Below are positions 1 through 11,073 of a stretch of DNA of 64,000 nucleotides, piece by piece. The stretch is taken from assembly GCA_029260795.1 (NCBI GenBank), contig JAJDCO010000108.1, forward strand, positions 1 to 64,000, given 5' to 3'. The position numbers and the translations under genes are program-made. The notes under the pieces are model-generated. The model ran no database searches. It worked only from the letters and a program-made list of their open reading frames with translations, and was not told where the DNA came from. The stretch is from Planctomycetota bacterium. Its GTDB lineage: Bacteria; Planctomycetota; OFTM77. Numbering within the stretch: the first letter of the stretch is position 1; each line of letters begins with the position of its first letter.

Positions 1-164
1 CTCTCTTCGCGAGTCTCGGGCTCTTCTCCTTGGAAGTGGCCCGGGATCAAAGACACCAGTCCACACTGTGGTAAGACCACCAACCGGAGAGCCGGATGCG
101 GGAGATCCGCACGTCCGGTTCGGAGGGAGGGGAGCCCGGGAAAACCGGGCTTCCCTACCCCTAT
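1..164 (+). mobile_element. 3' end of a group II intron (domains V and VI)
   Basis: Positions 89-121 fold as a canonical group II intron domain V. An 8-bp lower stem (GAGCCGGA with TCCGGTTC) carries the AGC catalytic triad at 90-92. It is followed by the two-base CG bulge at 112-113 and an upper stem capped by a GAGA-type loop. Positions 122-160 fold as domain VI, with GAGCCCGG pairing CCGGGCTT by one G-U, an extended AGGG/CCCT stem, and a single unpaired A at 157, the expected branch point. The 3' splice site would lie 7 nt on, after CTAT at 164. Bases 1-88 would be the end of domain IV; a short open frame stops at 72-74, which could be the tail of the intron-encoded protein, but it is too short to judge. 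The 5' part is outside the window. The intron lies antisense to the atp operon. Confidence 0.85.
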
Positions 165-373
165 CGGTGCGTGGAGCCGGGCGCGCTGTCACGTTCCAGG
201 CTGGCCTGGCCGATCAGGATGCAGGCCCGCTCGCTGCGCGCGCGGTTGACACCTTCGTGGGTGGCCCGTGAACCCGCCGCCCCAAACGTGCAAGGCTCGA
301 CAGGCGCACGCTGCGCCGCGCTGGCCTTTCGGAGTCATCGCTCCACAACGATGACCCCGTCTGGAGCGAGACG
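165..373. other. Intergenic region downstream of atpC (intron 3' exon)
   Basis: This stretch lies between the inferred intron 3' splice site and the stop codon of atpC. The open frames here have no recognisable family and no ribosome binding site. I see no clear intrinsic terminator for the atp operon; the operon may end by Rho or beyond the intron. Confidence 0.4.
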
Positions 374-805
374 TCAGCGGCCGGCGCGCTTGGTGCCGAT
401 GCGGAGGCGCCAGAGTGCTCTTTGCAAAGCGAACTCGGCGCGGATCATGTCGATCGGCAGGCCTTCGAGCTTGCCATGCTCCTTCATGAGGGCTCGGGCC
501 CGATCGGCCGCGGCCTCCGCTCGCCCCACATCGATGTCCTCGGCACGCTCGCCCGCGTTGGCCAGGATCTTGGCGTGGTTGTCGGCCACTTGGAGAAAGC
601 CGTCGGCGATCACCATCAGGCGCTCCGCCCCACCGGCCTCCTTGACGGACACGGGGCCCACCCTCAGCTCCGCCAAGAGCGGAGCGTGGTTGGGAAGAAC
701 TCCCATGAAGCCGTCGGAAGCCGGCACTTGGACGCTCTCGACGTTGCCGTCGAAGACGACCTTCTCCGGAGTGACGATCTCGAGTCGAAACGACTTTTCA
801 GCCAC
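374..805 (-). CDS. atpC: F1F0 ATP synthase epsilon subunit
   Basis: 143-residue epsilon subunit of the F1 central stalk, which couples rotation and can inhibit ATP hydrolysis. The N-terminal beta sandwich is recognisable (IVTPEKVVFDGNVESVQVPA, then GVLPNHAPLLAEL), followed by the C-terminal helical hairpin. Start is GTG, preceded by GGGAG about 8 nt upstream. It is the last gene of the atp operon, 23 bp after atpD. Length is normal for the family (130-145 residues). Confidence 0.97.
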   Translation of the reverse strand: MAEKSFRLEIVTPEKVVFDGNVESVQVPASDGFMGVLPNHAPLLAELRVGPVSVKEAGGAERLMVIADGFLQVADNHAKILANAGERAEDIDVGRAEAAADRARALMKEHGKLEGLPIDMIRAEFALQRALWRLRIGTKRAGR

Positions 806-828
806 GATTCAGCTCCCTGCGCCGGCGA

Positions 829-3176
<2,348 letters not shown>

Positions 3177-3194
3177 GCGGACCTCTCCTCGGCC

Positions 3195-4703
3195 TTAGGC
3201 CGTGAACGTCTTCTTGAACTCGGCGATCGCTTCCTTGAGCTTGGCGAAGCCATCGTCCGAGAGCGCTTTCTTCTCGCGGATCTCTTTCCCGATCTCGGGA
3301 TGACGATCACGCATGAAGGTGAAGAGCTCCTTTTGGAACTGCTCGACCGCGGCGACCGGGATGTCATCCAGGAAGCGCTGAGTACCGGCGTAGATGATGT
3401 AGATCTGCTCTTCGACCTCGAGTGGCTCGTACTGCGCTTGCTTGAGCACCTCGACCAGGCGCTCACCGCGGCGCAGCTGGTTCTGAGTCGCGGTATCGAG
3501 GTCGGAGGCGAACTGGGTAAAGGCCGCGAGCTCGCGGTACTGGGCCATCTCGAGACGCAGGGTTCCGGCCACTTTCTTCATGGCCTTGGTCTGCGCGGCA
3601 CCACCGACGCGCGACACCGAGAGGCCGACGTTCACGGCCGGCCGAACGCCGGCGTTGAAGAGATCGGTCTCGAGGTAGATCTGTCCGTCGGTGATCGAGA
3701 TCACGTTGGTCGGGATGTAAGCCGTCACATCACCCTGCTGGATCTCGACGATCGGCAGGGCCGTGAGACTTCCGGCCCCCTTCTCGTCGGAGAGCTTCGC
3801 TGCGCGCTCGAGCAAGCGGCTGTGAAGGTTGAACACGTCGCCGGGAAACGCTTCGCGTCCAGGCGGGCGGCGCAGCAGCAGCGAGACCTCACGCCAGGCC
3901 ATGGCGTGCTTGTAGAGATCGTCATAGATGACGAGCGCGTGCTGACTGTTGTCTCGAAAGTACTCACCGATGGTGCAGCCGCAGAACGGTGCCAGCCATT
4001 GCATGGCGGCGGGATCGGACGCGGGCGCGTTGACCACGATGGAGTACTCCATCGCGCCATGCTTCTCGAGGACCTCCTGCACGGCCTTGACCGTCGACAT
4101 CTTCTGTCCGATGCCGACGTAGATGCAGATCAGGTCCTTGCCCTTCTGGTTCAAGATCGTGTCGATGCAGACGGCGGTCTTGCCAGTCTGACGATCGCCG
4201 ATGATCAGCTCCCGCTGGCCACGGCCGACCGGGATCATCGCATCGATGGCCTTGATGCCGGTCTGCACTGGCTCGTGCACGGGCTGCCGCTCGAGCACGT
4301 TGGGAGCCTGCCCTTCGATGGGGTAGAACTTTTCGGTCTCGATCGGTCCTTTGCCGTCGAGAGGACGGCCGATGGCGTCGACGACTCGACCCAGCATCGC
4401 TTCTCCGACCGGGACCGACATGATCTTTCCGGTCCCCTTGACGGTGTCGCCTTCTTTGATCTTTGTGAAGTCACCGAGCAAGACCGCGCCGACGTGGTCG
4501 GGCTCGAGGTTGAGCGCGATGCCAAAGACATCGCCCGGGAACTCGAGCATCTCGCTCATCTGGCAGTCCCGCAGACCGCTGATGCGCGCAACGCCGTCAC
4601 CGATGCTGATGACGGTCCCGATCGATTCGACCTCGATCTCGCGGCCGTACGCCTCGATCTGCTTCTTCAGAACCGAGGTGATTTCCGCGGGATTGATATC
4701 CAT
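3195..4703 (-). CDS. atpA: F1F0 ATP synthase alpha subunit
   Basis: Non-catalytic nucleotide-binding subunit of F1, 502 residues, the usual length. The Walker A loop GDRQTGKT, the YVGIGQK segment and the signature region [15 protein letters not shown] are present. AAGGA lies about 7 nt before the ATG. Its place between atpH and atpG is the conserved bacterial order. Confidence 0.98.
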   Translation of the reverse strand: MDINPAEITSVLKKQIEAYGREIEVESIGTVISIGDGVARISGLRDCQMSEMLEFPGDVFGIALNLEPDHVGAVLLGDFTKIKEGDTVKGTGKIMSVPVGEAMLGRVVDAIGRPLDGKGPIETEKFYPIEGQAPNVLERQPVHEPVQTGIKAIDAMIPVGRGQRELIIGDRQTGKTAVCIDTILNQKGKDLICIYVGIGQKMSTVKAVQEVLEKHGAMEYSIVVNAPASDPAAMQWLAPFCGCTIGEYFRDNSQHALVIYDDLYKHAMAWREVSLLLRRPPGREAFPGDVFNLHSRLLERAAKLSDEKGAGSLTALPIVEIQQGDVTAYIPTNVISITDGQIYLETDLFNAGVRPAVNVGLSVSRVGGAAQTKAMKKVAGTLRLEMAQYRELAAFTQFASDLDTATQNQLRRGERLVEVLKQAQYEPLEVEEQIYIIYAGTQRFLDDIPVAAVEQFQKELFTFMRDRHPEIGKEIREKKALSDDGFAKLKEAIAEFKKTFTA

Positions 4704-4758
4704 GGTTTCCTTACTCCATCCTCCGACCGGTCGCCCCTCGACCGCCGGATGCCGTGCG

Positions 4759-5298
4759 CTATCTCGAAGACTTCAAGTACGTTTTCATCTTCTCGAGCTG
4801 ACGCTGGACGCTGCCGTCCAACAGGCGCGAGTCAACGATCAAGCGGAGGCCACCGATCAGTTCGGGATTCTCTCGAACCTGGGCGGTCACTTGACGCCCC
4901 GTCGCCTCGCTGAGCTGCTTCTCGAAGCTCTCACGCTGAGCGTCGTCCATCGGCTGGGCTGTTTCGACCTCGACCGGGAGGATGCCACGTTCGACCTCGA
5001 GCTGCTGGAAGAATGCCAGGATCGTCGGATACAGGATCGACTCCCGATGCCGATCGATCAGAAGACAGAGCAAATGGGACACGAAGGGGTGGGTGTCGAT
5101 GGCCAGCTTCTCTTGGACGAGCTGACGCTTGTCCTCGCCCGAGAGCTTCGAGCCTAGAAGCTGTCGCTCCAGCTCTGAACTCTCAGCCAGAGCAGCTCGC
5201 ACCTTCTCGAGGCCGTTTCCGACCTCGTCGAGGACACCCTTCTCGCTCGCGAGCTCGAAGAGCGCCCCGGCATAGCGCTGGGCCGCTTCCCGACTCAT
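4759..5298 (-). CDS. atpH: F1F0 ATP synthase delta subunit (OSCP)
   Basis: 179-residue stator subunit joining the top of F1 to the b subunits. The N-terminal helical domain ([15 protein letters not shown]) and the C-terminal motif [24 protein letters not shown] are clear OSCP/delta features. The start overlaps the atpF stop as ATGA, indicating translational coupling. Confidence 0.96.
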   Translation of the reverse strand: MSREAAQRYAGALFELASEKGVLDEVGNGLEKVRAALAESSELERQLLGSKLSGEDKRQLVQEKLAIDTHPFVSHLLCLLIDRHRESILYPTILAFFQQLEVERGILPVEVETAQPMDDAQRESFEKQLSEATGRQVTAQVRENPELIGGLRLIVDSRLLDGSVQRQLEKMKTYLKSSR

Positions 5299-5822
5299 CC
5301 GACGATTCCCTTCGTCTGGGCCAGGACCTCTTTCGTTAGGCGCTCGTGATCCGACTGATCGACGGCCTTCTTGAGCACCGACTCGGAGACGGCCATGGCC
5401 ACCTCGACGATCTGACCTTTGATGTCGGCGATCGCCTTGTCACGCGCCGTCGCGATGTCCTTCTCGGCCTGAAGGCGTAGGCTCTCGGCTGTCGAACGCG
5501 CATCGGAGAGGATCTCCTCACGCGCTCGCTCAGCCGCTTCCCGCGCCTGGTCGAGGACCTGCTTCGCCGACTGAGCTGCCTCTTCGAGCCGCTTCTCGTA
5601 CTCGGCGAGTCGAGCTTCGGCTTCGACGCGAGACTTCTCGGCCGCCGCGATGTCACCCTGGACCTTCTCCTCCCTCGCCTCGATCGCCTGGGTGAGTGGC
5701 CCCCAGGCGACTTTGCGGAGCACGAGGAACAAGATGATGAAGGTGACGAAAGACCAAAAGAGCAGACCCGGCTCCACGTTGAGTGGATTGAAGCCGCCCT
5801 CGGCCATCAGCAGGTAAGACAT
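5295..5822 (-). CDS. atpF: F1F0 ATP synthase b subunit
   Basis: Peripheral stalk subunit of about 175 residues. One N-terminal membrane helix (LLFWSFVTFIILFLVLRKVAW) precedes a long charged coiled coil rich in E, A, R and K. The ATG at 5822 is preceded by GAGGAGG at about 7 nt; the TTG just upstream is less likely. It overlaps atpH by ATGA. Only one b-type gene is present, so a homodimeric stalk is inferred. Confidence 0.96.
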   Translation of the reverse strand: MSYLLMAEGGFNPLNVEPGLLFWSFVTFIILFLVLRKVAWGPLTQAIEAREEKVQGDIAAAEKSRVEAEARLAEYEKRLEEAAQSAKQVLDQAREAAERAREEILSDARSTAESLRLQAEKDIATARDKAIADIKGQIVEVAMAVSESVLKKAVDQSDHERLTKEVLAQTKGIVG

Positions 5823-5861
5823 CAAGAACCCTCCTCGCTCTCGCTAACGAGCCATCCGACC

Positions 5862-6203
5862 TTATTTGATAGCCAGGATGATCGTGACGATGAGCGCGAA
5901 GAAGGTGAAACCTTCGATGAGCGCTGCCGCGATAATCATGGAGACACGGATCATACCGCCGGCTTCCGGCTGACGAGCCGTTCCCTCCATGGCCGAAGAG
6001 GCCAGCTTACCGATGCCGTAGGCGCCGCCGATGGTCGTCAGACCAGCACCGAGACCCGCAGCGAGATGCGCCCAGTTCGAACTGCCCGGCGTGGCGGCGG
6101 CTTCTTCGCCTGCGGCCGGAGTATCTTGGGCGAGCGCCGGAACGCTCAAGAGCACAAGAGCCGTCATGACGACAAAAAGCGTCTTGGCAACCTTGGAAAT
6201 CAT
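5862..6203 (-). CDS. atpE: F1F0 ATP synthase c subunit with N-terminal signal peptide
   Basis: Rotor ring proteolipid of about 113 residues. Two membrane helices form the hairpin: the first glycine-rich (GLGAGLTTIGGAYGIGKLA), the second with the ion-binding Glu (AALIEGFTFFALIVTIIL). Unlike the 70-90 residue norm, the protein starts with a signal-peptide-like segment ending in SVPALAQ and an Ala/Pro/Glu-rich linker. The ATG at 6203 has AAGGAG 9 nt upstream and is preferred to the in-frame start at 6248. Proton rather than sodium coupling is likely because no clear Na-site residues are seen, but this is inference. Confidence 0.95.
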   Translation of the reverse strand: MISKVAKTLFVVMTALVLLSVPALAQDTPAAGEEAAATPGSSNWAHLAAGLGAGLTTIGGAYGIGKLASSAMEGTARQPEAGGMIRVSMIIAAALIEGFTFFALIVTIILAIK

Positions 6204-6360
6204 CCTCCGGATCTCCTTGATCGAGAAGTGTGCGTCGAATCGAGTCACCCCGAAGGGCGCTTGAAGATTTGAACCTGTCGAAGGAAGCGCCCCCGAGGGC
6301 GAAACCCGTTGAATCCTGAAAGAGAGAGCCGCGGCAATCGCCGCGTCCGTTCAGCCCGAA

Positions 6361-7140
6361 TCAATGCTCGGGGTGGACGGTCGCACCGATGAACAGCACA
6401 GAGAGCAGAGTGAAAACATAGGCTTGCAGGAAGGCGACCAGCAGCTCGAGGAAGCTGATCGCCAAGGCGAGCAGGACCGAAGGCACCGCCATCCAGTAGG
6501 CATTGAATAGGAAGATCAGGCCGAAGAAGGCGCCGATCACCATGTGCCCGGCGAGCATGTTCGCGAACAGTCGAACGGCCAGAACGCCGTGCTTGACGAA
6601 GAAGCCGATGATCTCCAGAAAGAAGATCACCGGCACCAACAGCTTCGGGAGCCCGGGTGGGATGAACCCCTTCACGAAGCCGGCCGGGCCGTTGTATTTG
6701 ATTCCGGCACCGATCGACACCGCCAAGATCACCAACGCCATCGGCACCGTGAAGCCGAGCGTCGCGGTGACCGCTCCCCCGATCCCGGGAATCGGCACCA
6801 TGCCCAACAGGTTCAGCGTCAGAATGAAGCTGAAGATCGTCATGAAGAAGGGCACGAACGCTCTGCCGTGATGGGCGCCCATCGTCGGGTAGACCATCTC
6901 GTCCCGGATGAAGAAGTACAGGCTCTCGAAGATGCCGCGGAAGAATCCTTGCGGTGCCGCAGAGGTCTTGTTGGCGGCGCGAGCGGCCAAGATCAGCAGC
7001 CCGGCTGCCAGCAGCATGGTCCAAGTGAACTTGCTCGGGCTAACGATCGAACGACCGAGCCCGAACGCGTCATCGAGGGCGTGATGAAAGATGTAATCGA
7101 ACGGGTTGCCGCCGTGCTCTGCCGCGACCGCCAACACCAT
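6361..7140 (-). CDS. atpB: F1F0 ATP synthase a subunit
   Basis: Integral membrane stator subunit forming the ion half-channels, 259 residues with 5-6 hydrophobic helices. The essential arginine lies in AVRLFANMLAGH, and the GFFVKHGVL and C-terminal helical segments match the family. It sits between atpI and atpE as expected. Confidence 0.97.
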   Translation of the reverse strand: MVLAVAAEHGGNPFDYIFHHALDDAFGLGRSIVSPSKFTWTMLLAAGLLILAARAANKTSAAPQGFFRGIFESLYFFIRDEMVYPTMGAHHGRAFVPFFMTIFSFILTLNLLGMVPIPGIGGAVTATLGFTVPMALVILAVSIGAGIKYNGPAGFVKGFIPPGLPKLLVPVIFFLEIIGFFVKHGVLAVRLFANMLAGHMVIGAFFGLIFLFNAYWMAVPSVLLALAISFLELLVAFLQAYVFTLLSVLFIGATVHPEH

Positions 7141-7178
7141 GGGAACTGCCTCTCACCACCCGACCGACCCAGAATGGG

Positions 7179-7577
7179 TCAGGATTCCATCCGCTCCGCG
7201 CGCGCACTCGCTGCCCGCACCACCACGATCATCTGGCCGAAGAACACGACCAGGAAGACGCCGAGGTAGGGCAGCAAGAACTCCTGCAATTCACAGATGC
7301 CGAAAGCCGCGATCAATCCGATCGACAGCCCCAGCATCATCAACTTCACCAAGACACCCGCCGCCATGAATGCCGGATAACGCTCCGGGCTCGTATTCAA
7401 GCCCAGGCCCGCGATGCCCCAGCCGGCCGTGCTCGTCATGAAGGCGAGCGCGGTGGCCCAGTTCAATCCGGTCGTGGACTCCTCCGGCCAAACCGACCAG
7501 TAGAGCGCCATTCCCGCGAGCCAGGAGCCCGCCAATAGCAAAAGCGAAACCAAGACGAAGAGACGCAGACTCATCAT
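7179..7577 (-). CDS. atpI: AtpI-like membrane protein of the atp operon
   Basis: About 132 residues with four predicted membrane helices, ending in a basic tail (VVRAASARAERMES). Position, size and topology match AtpI/ATP synthase I proteins, which assist c-ring assembly; the sequence itself is weakly conserved. The start lies in ATGATGA, overlapping the stop of the preceding atpZ gene. Confidence 0.7.
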   Translation of the reverse strand: MMSLRLFVLVSLLLLAGSWLAGMALYWSVWPEESTTGLNWATALAFMTSTAGWGIAGLGLNTSPERYPAFMAAGVLVKLMMLGLSIGLIAAFGICELQEFLLPYLGVFLVVFFGQMIVVVRAASARAERMES

Positions 7578-7834
7578 TCCTCGCCTGGCCGCTCGGGCTC
7601 CCGACGATTGGCCATCTTCTCCAGCCGCTCCACGCCCTTCACCAGACTGATCGTCGCTAGCGTCACCCCGAGCAGGGCTCCCACCACGAGCAGCCAAGGT
7701 GCCGTGTCGAATCGACCGTCCAGCCACCAACCCAGTGCGGTCACGATCCCGGCTTCGGTCACGAACCCGACTCCGACCCCTGCGAAGCGGAGCCCGGCGA
7801 CGAGAGTCGAATCATTCGACTTGCTCGCCTTCAT
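7574..7834 (-). CDS. atpZ: AtpZ-like small membrane protein
   Basis: About 86 residues with two membrane helices. The segment GWWLDGRFDTAPWLLVVGALLG is typical of the AtpZ family (F0F1-ATPase subunit/Mg-Ca transporter), the usual first gene of atp operons. A frame continues upstream to 7984 but has no family similarity. The ATG at 7834 has GGAA and GGAG upstream and is preferred. It overlaps atpI. Confidence 0.75.
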   Translation of the reverse strand: MKASKSNDSTLVAGLRFAGVGVGFVTEAGIVTALGWWLDGRFDTAPWLLVVGALLGVTLATISLVKGVERLEKMANRREPERPGEE

Positions 7835-8507
7835 GCTCCGATTCCATTCACTCGTGAACCGGTCACCGTCCCTACCGAAAGGGCTTCGAACCGACCGAGC
7901 GACCGGGGCCGGCTCGAGTAGAGGATCGCCTTCGACCTCGAGTCGAAAAACGACCGGCGACCGGACCGATGTCCGCGCACTCAATTCGGCGTAATCAGGT
8001 GACTTGGAAAAGAGTTAAAAACTGGGTCGCGAACTGTATCAGAGCGCTTTTCGGATGCAACCAAATAATCGTCCGGGCGCCGGGGCGCGTTCGGGAGCCC
8101 TTTTCGGGCGCCAAGGCCCCCAATCCGAGTCGGAAGCCGCGCGACGAGCTGGCCCCCTCGAGGCATCTCCGCTCGAGACTCACGAGCTTTCGTCCGATAC
8201 CCACCAGCCTCCGAAGCCTCCCGGAGGATTCGGGCCATTTCCCCCACCCGGCCGCGGACAATCTCCCCGCCAGGCGGCCGTGGCTCAAGGCATTGCGCCT
8301 CCAGGGCACCCACCCTACGATGGCGCCCCCCGGAGCCGAACGGAAGCGATCCGCGCCTGCGGAGACCGTTCGCGGGTCGAGGCTCCCACCGACGGGGCCG
8401 CCCGGGCTCCCCTCATGGGACCGGACTGCCGAAAGTTCGACTGAACGGCGATTTGTGGGAACCAGGACACGATCCCGTTCCTATAACCCAGACGAGACAC
8501 GAGGCTG
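7835..8507. other. Divergent control region between the atp operon and the sigma factor gene
   Basis: About 670 bp with no supported gene. The AT-richer part at 7985-8070 is the most likely site of the atp promoter; the rest is GC-rich, with frames on both strands that match nothing and lack good ribosome binding sites. It ends with a short leader before the sigma factor ATG. Confidence 0.4.
8033..8060 (-). promoter_or_regulatory. Possible sigma-70 promoter of the atp operon
   Basis: On the minus strand TTGCAT (8060-8055) and TACAGT (8038-8033) are separated by 16 bp. They lie in the only AT-rich stretch upstream of atpZ. The -35 match is weak, so this is a candidate only. Confidence 0.3.
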
Positions 8508-9080
8508 ATGGACGAGGTCGAACGGGAGCTCATCGAAAGATCGCGGGCGGGAGACCGCGAGGCGTTTCGAGGCCTGGTCGAGAAGTACCATCGCCCGATC
8601 CTCTCCACCGTGTATCGCCTCGTCGGAAGCCGCTTTCAGCAGGACCTGGAGGACATCGCGCAAGAGATCCTGATCAAAATTCACAAGTCCCTACACAAAT
8701 TCGACTTCGATCGCGGAACGAAGTTCTCTACCTGGCTGTTCACCTTCGTCCGGAATCACTGCTTCGACGTGCTCAAGAAGCGTCGCCTGCCCACCCGCTC
8801 GTTCGGCGGGAGCGCGGACGACCCGGCTTCGCGCCTTCCCTCCGGGAGGCGGTCCCCGGCCGGGGAGCTGATGAACGACGAGCTGGCGGTCGAGATCGAA
8901 CGCGCGGTCTTCTGTCTTCCTGATGGGCAACGGACCGCGTTCATCCTGCGCGAGTATCAAGGGCTCGGTTACGCCGAGATCGCCGAGATCATGCGCTGCT
9001 CCGAAGGAACCGTGAAATCCCGGCTCTATCGCGCAAAAGAGTCCTTGCGCGCTCGCCTGGCACCGTATCTCCGAAAGTAA
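8508..9080 (+). CDS. RNA polymerase sigma factor, sigma-70 (ECF-like) family
   Basis: 190-residue sigma factor. Region 2 (AFRGLVEKYHRPILSTVYRL, then DIAQEILIKIHKSL, then STWLFTFVRNHCFDVLKKRR) and region 4 (LPDGQRTAFILREYQGLGYAEIAEIMRCSEGTVKSRL) are both present, with no region 3, as in ECF factors. It heads a plus-strand run with a single-span membrane protein next, an arrangement typical of a sigma factor and its regulator. Target promoters are unknown. Confidence 0.93.
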   Translation: MDEVERELIERSRAGDREAFRGLVEKYHRPILSTVYRLVGSRFQQDLEDIAQEILIKIHKSLHKFDFDRGTKFSTWLFTFVRNHCFDVLKKRRLPTRSFGGSADDPASRLPSGRRSPAGELMNDELAVEIERAVFCLPDGQRTAFILREYQGLGYAEIAEIMRCSEGTVKSRLYRAKESLRARLAPYLRK

Positions 9081-9136
9081 GACCTCCCGAAAACTCCGGC
9101 ACAACGGGACGGCCTCCTCCGGCCGAAGAAACGACC

Positions 9137-9571
9137 ATGAGCCCCAAACGACAGTTCGATACGCTGGAAGAACTCGTTCAGCACTGGAAGGCCCCCGAGC
9201 CATCGAGCGATTTCGTCGAGCGAACGCTCAAGCGCCTCGACGCAGCCGCTCCGGCTCCGGTTCCGACATCGCCTTGGCATCGCCCGCTTCGGGTACCGCT
9301 CGTGGCGGCGATGGCGATCGCTGCGGTCATCCTGGCCTCACTCATCTTCAACATTTTGAGCTGGAAGGCTTTGCAGCGTTCACCGAAGAGCGGCCCGAAG
9401 GCCCCGGCGAAGGCGGTGAACGTACCGCTCGACCTCTACGCCCTGCACGAACCTCTGCCTGATGCCGCCGGCGCGGTGATTTCGCTTCCTCTGGTCCCGG
9501 GCGCTGCCTGTGAGCTCGACCTTTCGGGAACCCGCGAAGCGCTGCGCATCCAACGCAGCCGGGCATGGTAA
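9137..9571 (+). CDS. Single-span membrane protein, possible anti-sigma factor
   Basis: 144 residues: an acidic cytoplasmic-type N-terminus (about 1-48), one membrane helix (about 52-75, VPLVAAMAIAAVILASLIFN), then about 65 residues outside. Position 56 bp after the sigma gene suggests an anti-sigma role, but the zinc-binding H-x3-C-x2-C motif of common anti-sigma factors is absent. I do not recognise a family; the function is inferred from context only. Confidence 0.6.
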   Translation: MSPKRQFDTLEELVQHWKAPEPSSDFVERTLKRLDAAAPAPVPTSPWHRPLRVPLVAAMAIAAVILASLIFNILSWKALQRSPKSGPKAPAKAVNVPLDLYALHEPLPDAAGAVISLPLVPGAACELDLSGTREALRIQRSRAW

Positions 9572-9605
9572 ACTGGGCGCCCTTCTTCTGATCGAGCACT
9601 TGGGC

Positions 9606-11057
9606 ATGACAAACTCGATGAAACCGCTGGCACAACGCCTACTCCGGACGACCACCGTGGCGGTAGCCCTCGGGCTTTTCGTGGTGGCACCGATCTCGAG
9701 GGCTCGAGCTCAGGAAGCCGAGTCCGCCCCCGCGACCTCCGACGTGTCTCGAGAGATCGAGCGGCTTCTCGCCCGCTACGCCGATGGGTGGACCCGCAAC
9801 AACGTCGGACAAGCGCTGAGTGTCTTTGCCCGAGACTACAAGGACGCCACCTTCGACTACCGGGGCCTGAAGCAGGAGTTCAACACGTTCCTCAAGCAGA
9901 TTCGTGACGTCTCCTTGAGCCTGGAGCTCGAGGCCGTCCGTCCGATCGACGAGGAGCGAGTGGTCGCGTTCACGATCGGGTCTCTCGAGTTCACGGATCG
10001 GGCCGACAACCGTCGATACAGCGCCCCGCTGAACAAGGTACTCTTTCTCCGTCACGAGCGCGCCGGGTGGAGGATCTTCTCACGCCTGGATTACGACCCG
10101 GCGAAGCAGCTCGCCGTCGATGGCGGCGCTTTTCGCTCCGAGTACACGAACTTCCAGTTCCAGATTCCGCCGGACTGGCTCCTCGTCGCCCAGCCGATGG
10201 ATTGCTGCGGTTGTGATGAGCATCTCATCGCACTGTCGCCCGATCTCGACGCTCGGATCGCGGTCTATGCTCTCACGCTTCCCATCGAGCTGACGGCTCA
10301 GCAGGCGGTGCTCGCCGAGACGCCACGTGAGAGCGTATTGAGTGATCGCCGACTCGTCTCTTCCCGAGGCGTCAGCGGTCATCAGGTCGAGCTCGAGCAC
10401 CGCACCAAGAACAATCGCCACCGCATTGCCAAGTCATACTTCCTGCAAGGTCGTCGGTGCTACGCGTTCATCTACGACCACCGCGATCGCAAGACCTTCG
10501 ACCGCTACCGCCCAACCTATGACCTCGTGGTCAGCGGCTTCGACGTCCTCTCCCCTCAGAAACCTCACTCGCCGCTCCTGCGAATCGCCGATGGCGAGAT
10601 CAACAACCAGATCTACACCAGTGAGCGCCTGGGTCTCCAAGTCGCCGCGCCCCCTGGGTGGACCTTGGACCTCGCCGGGAGTCAGCCCGACTTCCCCCGC
10701 CTGACGATGCGCAACGACTCCGGCCAGAGCACGGTGCAGTTCATCGCTTCACCGGCGCGGGAAGGACAGACGCTGGAGCAGCTAGCGGACGAGACGCTGG
10801 CAGCCCTCGAGGACCGCGCCGGATTGACGACTGGGCGAGCGGCAAAGCGCAACACCAAGCTGGATGGTAGCTTGCGTGCCAGAGAGGTACTCCTGGACCT
10901 CGAGATTGCTCAGATCGGCCAGCTCCGGCGCCGCGCGGTCTTCTGTATCGATGGTGACCAGCAATACGTCTTTCTCTGCGACGCGATCCCGGCGAGCGAG
11001 TATTCCCGCGTCGAGAAGGATTTTGATACCATCATCCAGAGCCTGACCCGCAACTGA
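9606..11057 (+). CDS. Secreted protein with NTF2-like domain and DcrB/PsbP-like repeats
   Basis: About 483 residues from the ATG at 9606; an upstream in-frame start at 9510 overlaps the preceding gene and would bury the signal peptide. The signal peptide ends near SRARAQ. Residues about 45-145 resemble an NTF2/SnoaL-like fold (IERLLARYADGWTRNNVGQA...). Two later segments begin with the pattern F-Q-I-P-P-D-W and L-Q-V-A-A-P-P-G-W, reminiscent of DcrB/PsbP-like domains. A CCGC motif occurs near residue 197. Function unknown; probably periplasmic. Confidence 0.6.
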   Translation: MTNSMKPLAQRLLRTTTVAVALGLFVVAPISRARAQEAESAPATSDVSREIERLLARYADGWTRNNVGQALSVFARDYKDATFDYRGLKQEFNTFLKQIRDVSLSLELEAVRPIDEERVVAFTIGSLEFTDRADNRRYSAPLNKVLFLRHERAGWRIFSRLDYDPAKQLAVDGGAFRSEYTNFQFQIPPDWLLVAQPMDCCGCDEHLIALSPDLDARIAVYALTLPIELTAQQAVLAETPRESVLSDRRLVSSRGVSGHQVELEHRTKNNRHRIAKSYFLQGRRCYAFIYDHRDRKTFDRYRPTYDLVVSGFDVLSPQKPHSPLLRIADGEINNQIYTSERLGLQVAAPPGWTLDLAGSQPDFPRLTMRNDSGQSTVQFIASPAREGQTLEQLADETLAALEDRAGLTTGRAAKRNTKLDGSLRAREVLLDLEIAQIGQLRRRAVFCIDGDQQYVFLCDAIPASEYSRVEKDFDTIIQSLTRN

Positions 11058-11073
11058 GCTTCGGAGCACCTGC

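Noticed and set aside
8458-8487. GGAAC...GTT pair before the sigma factor gene as an ECF autoregulatory promoter
   Set aside because: The spacing is too short and the -10 match is poor; not enough for a call.
7969-8508. Long frames in the region between atpZ and the sigma factor
   Set aside because: No family resemblance, no ribosome binding site, typical of random high-GC sequence.
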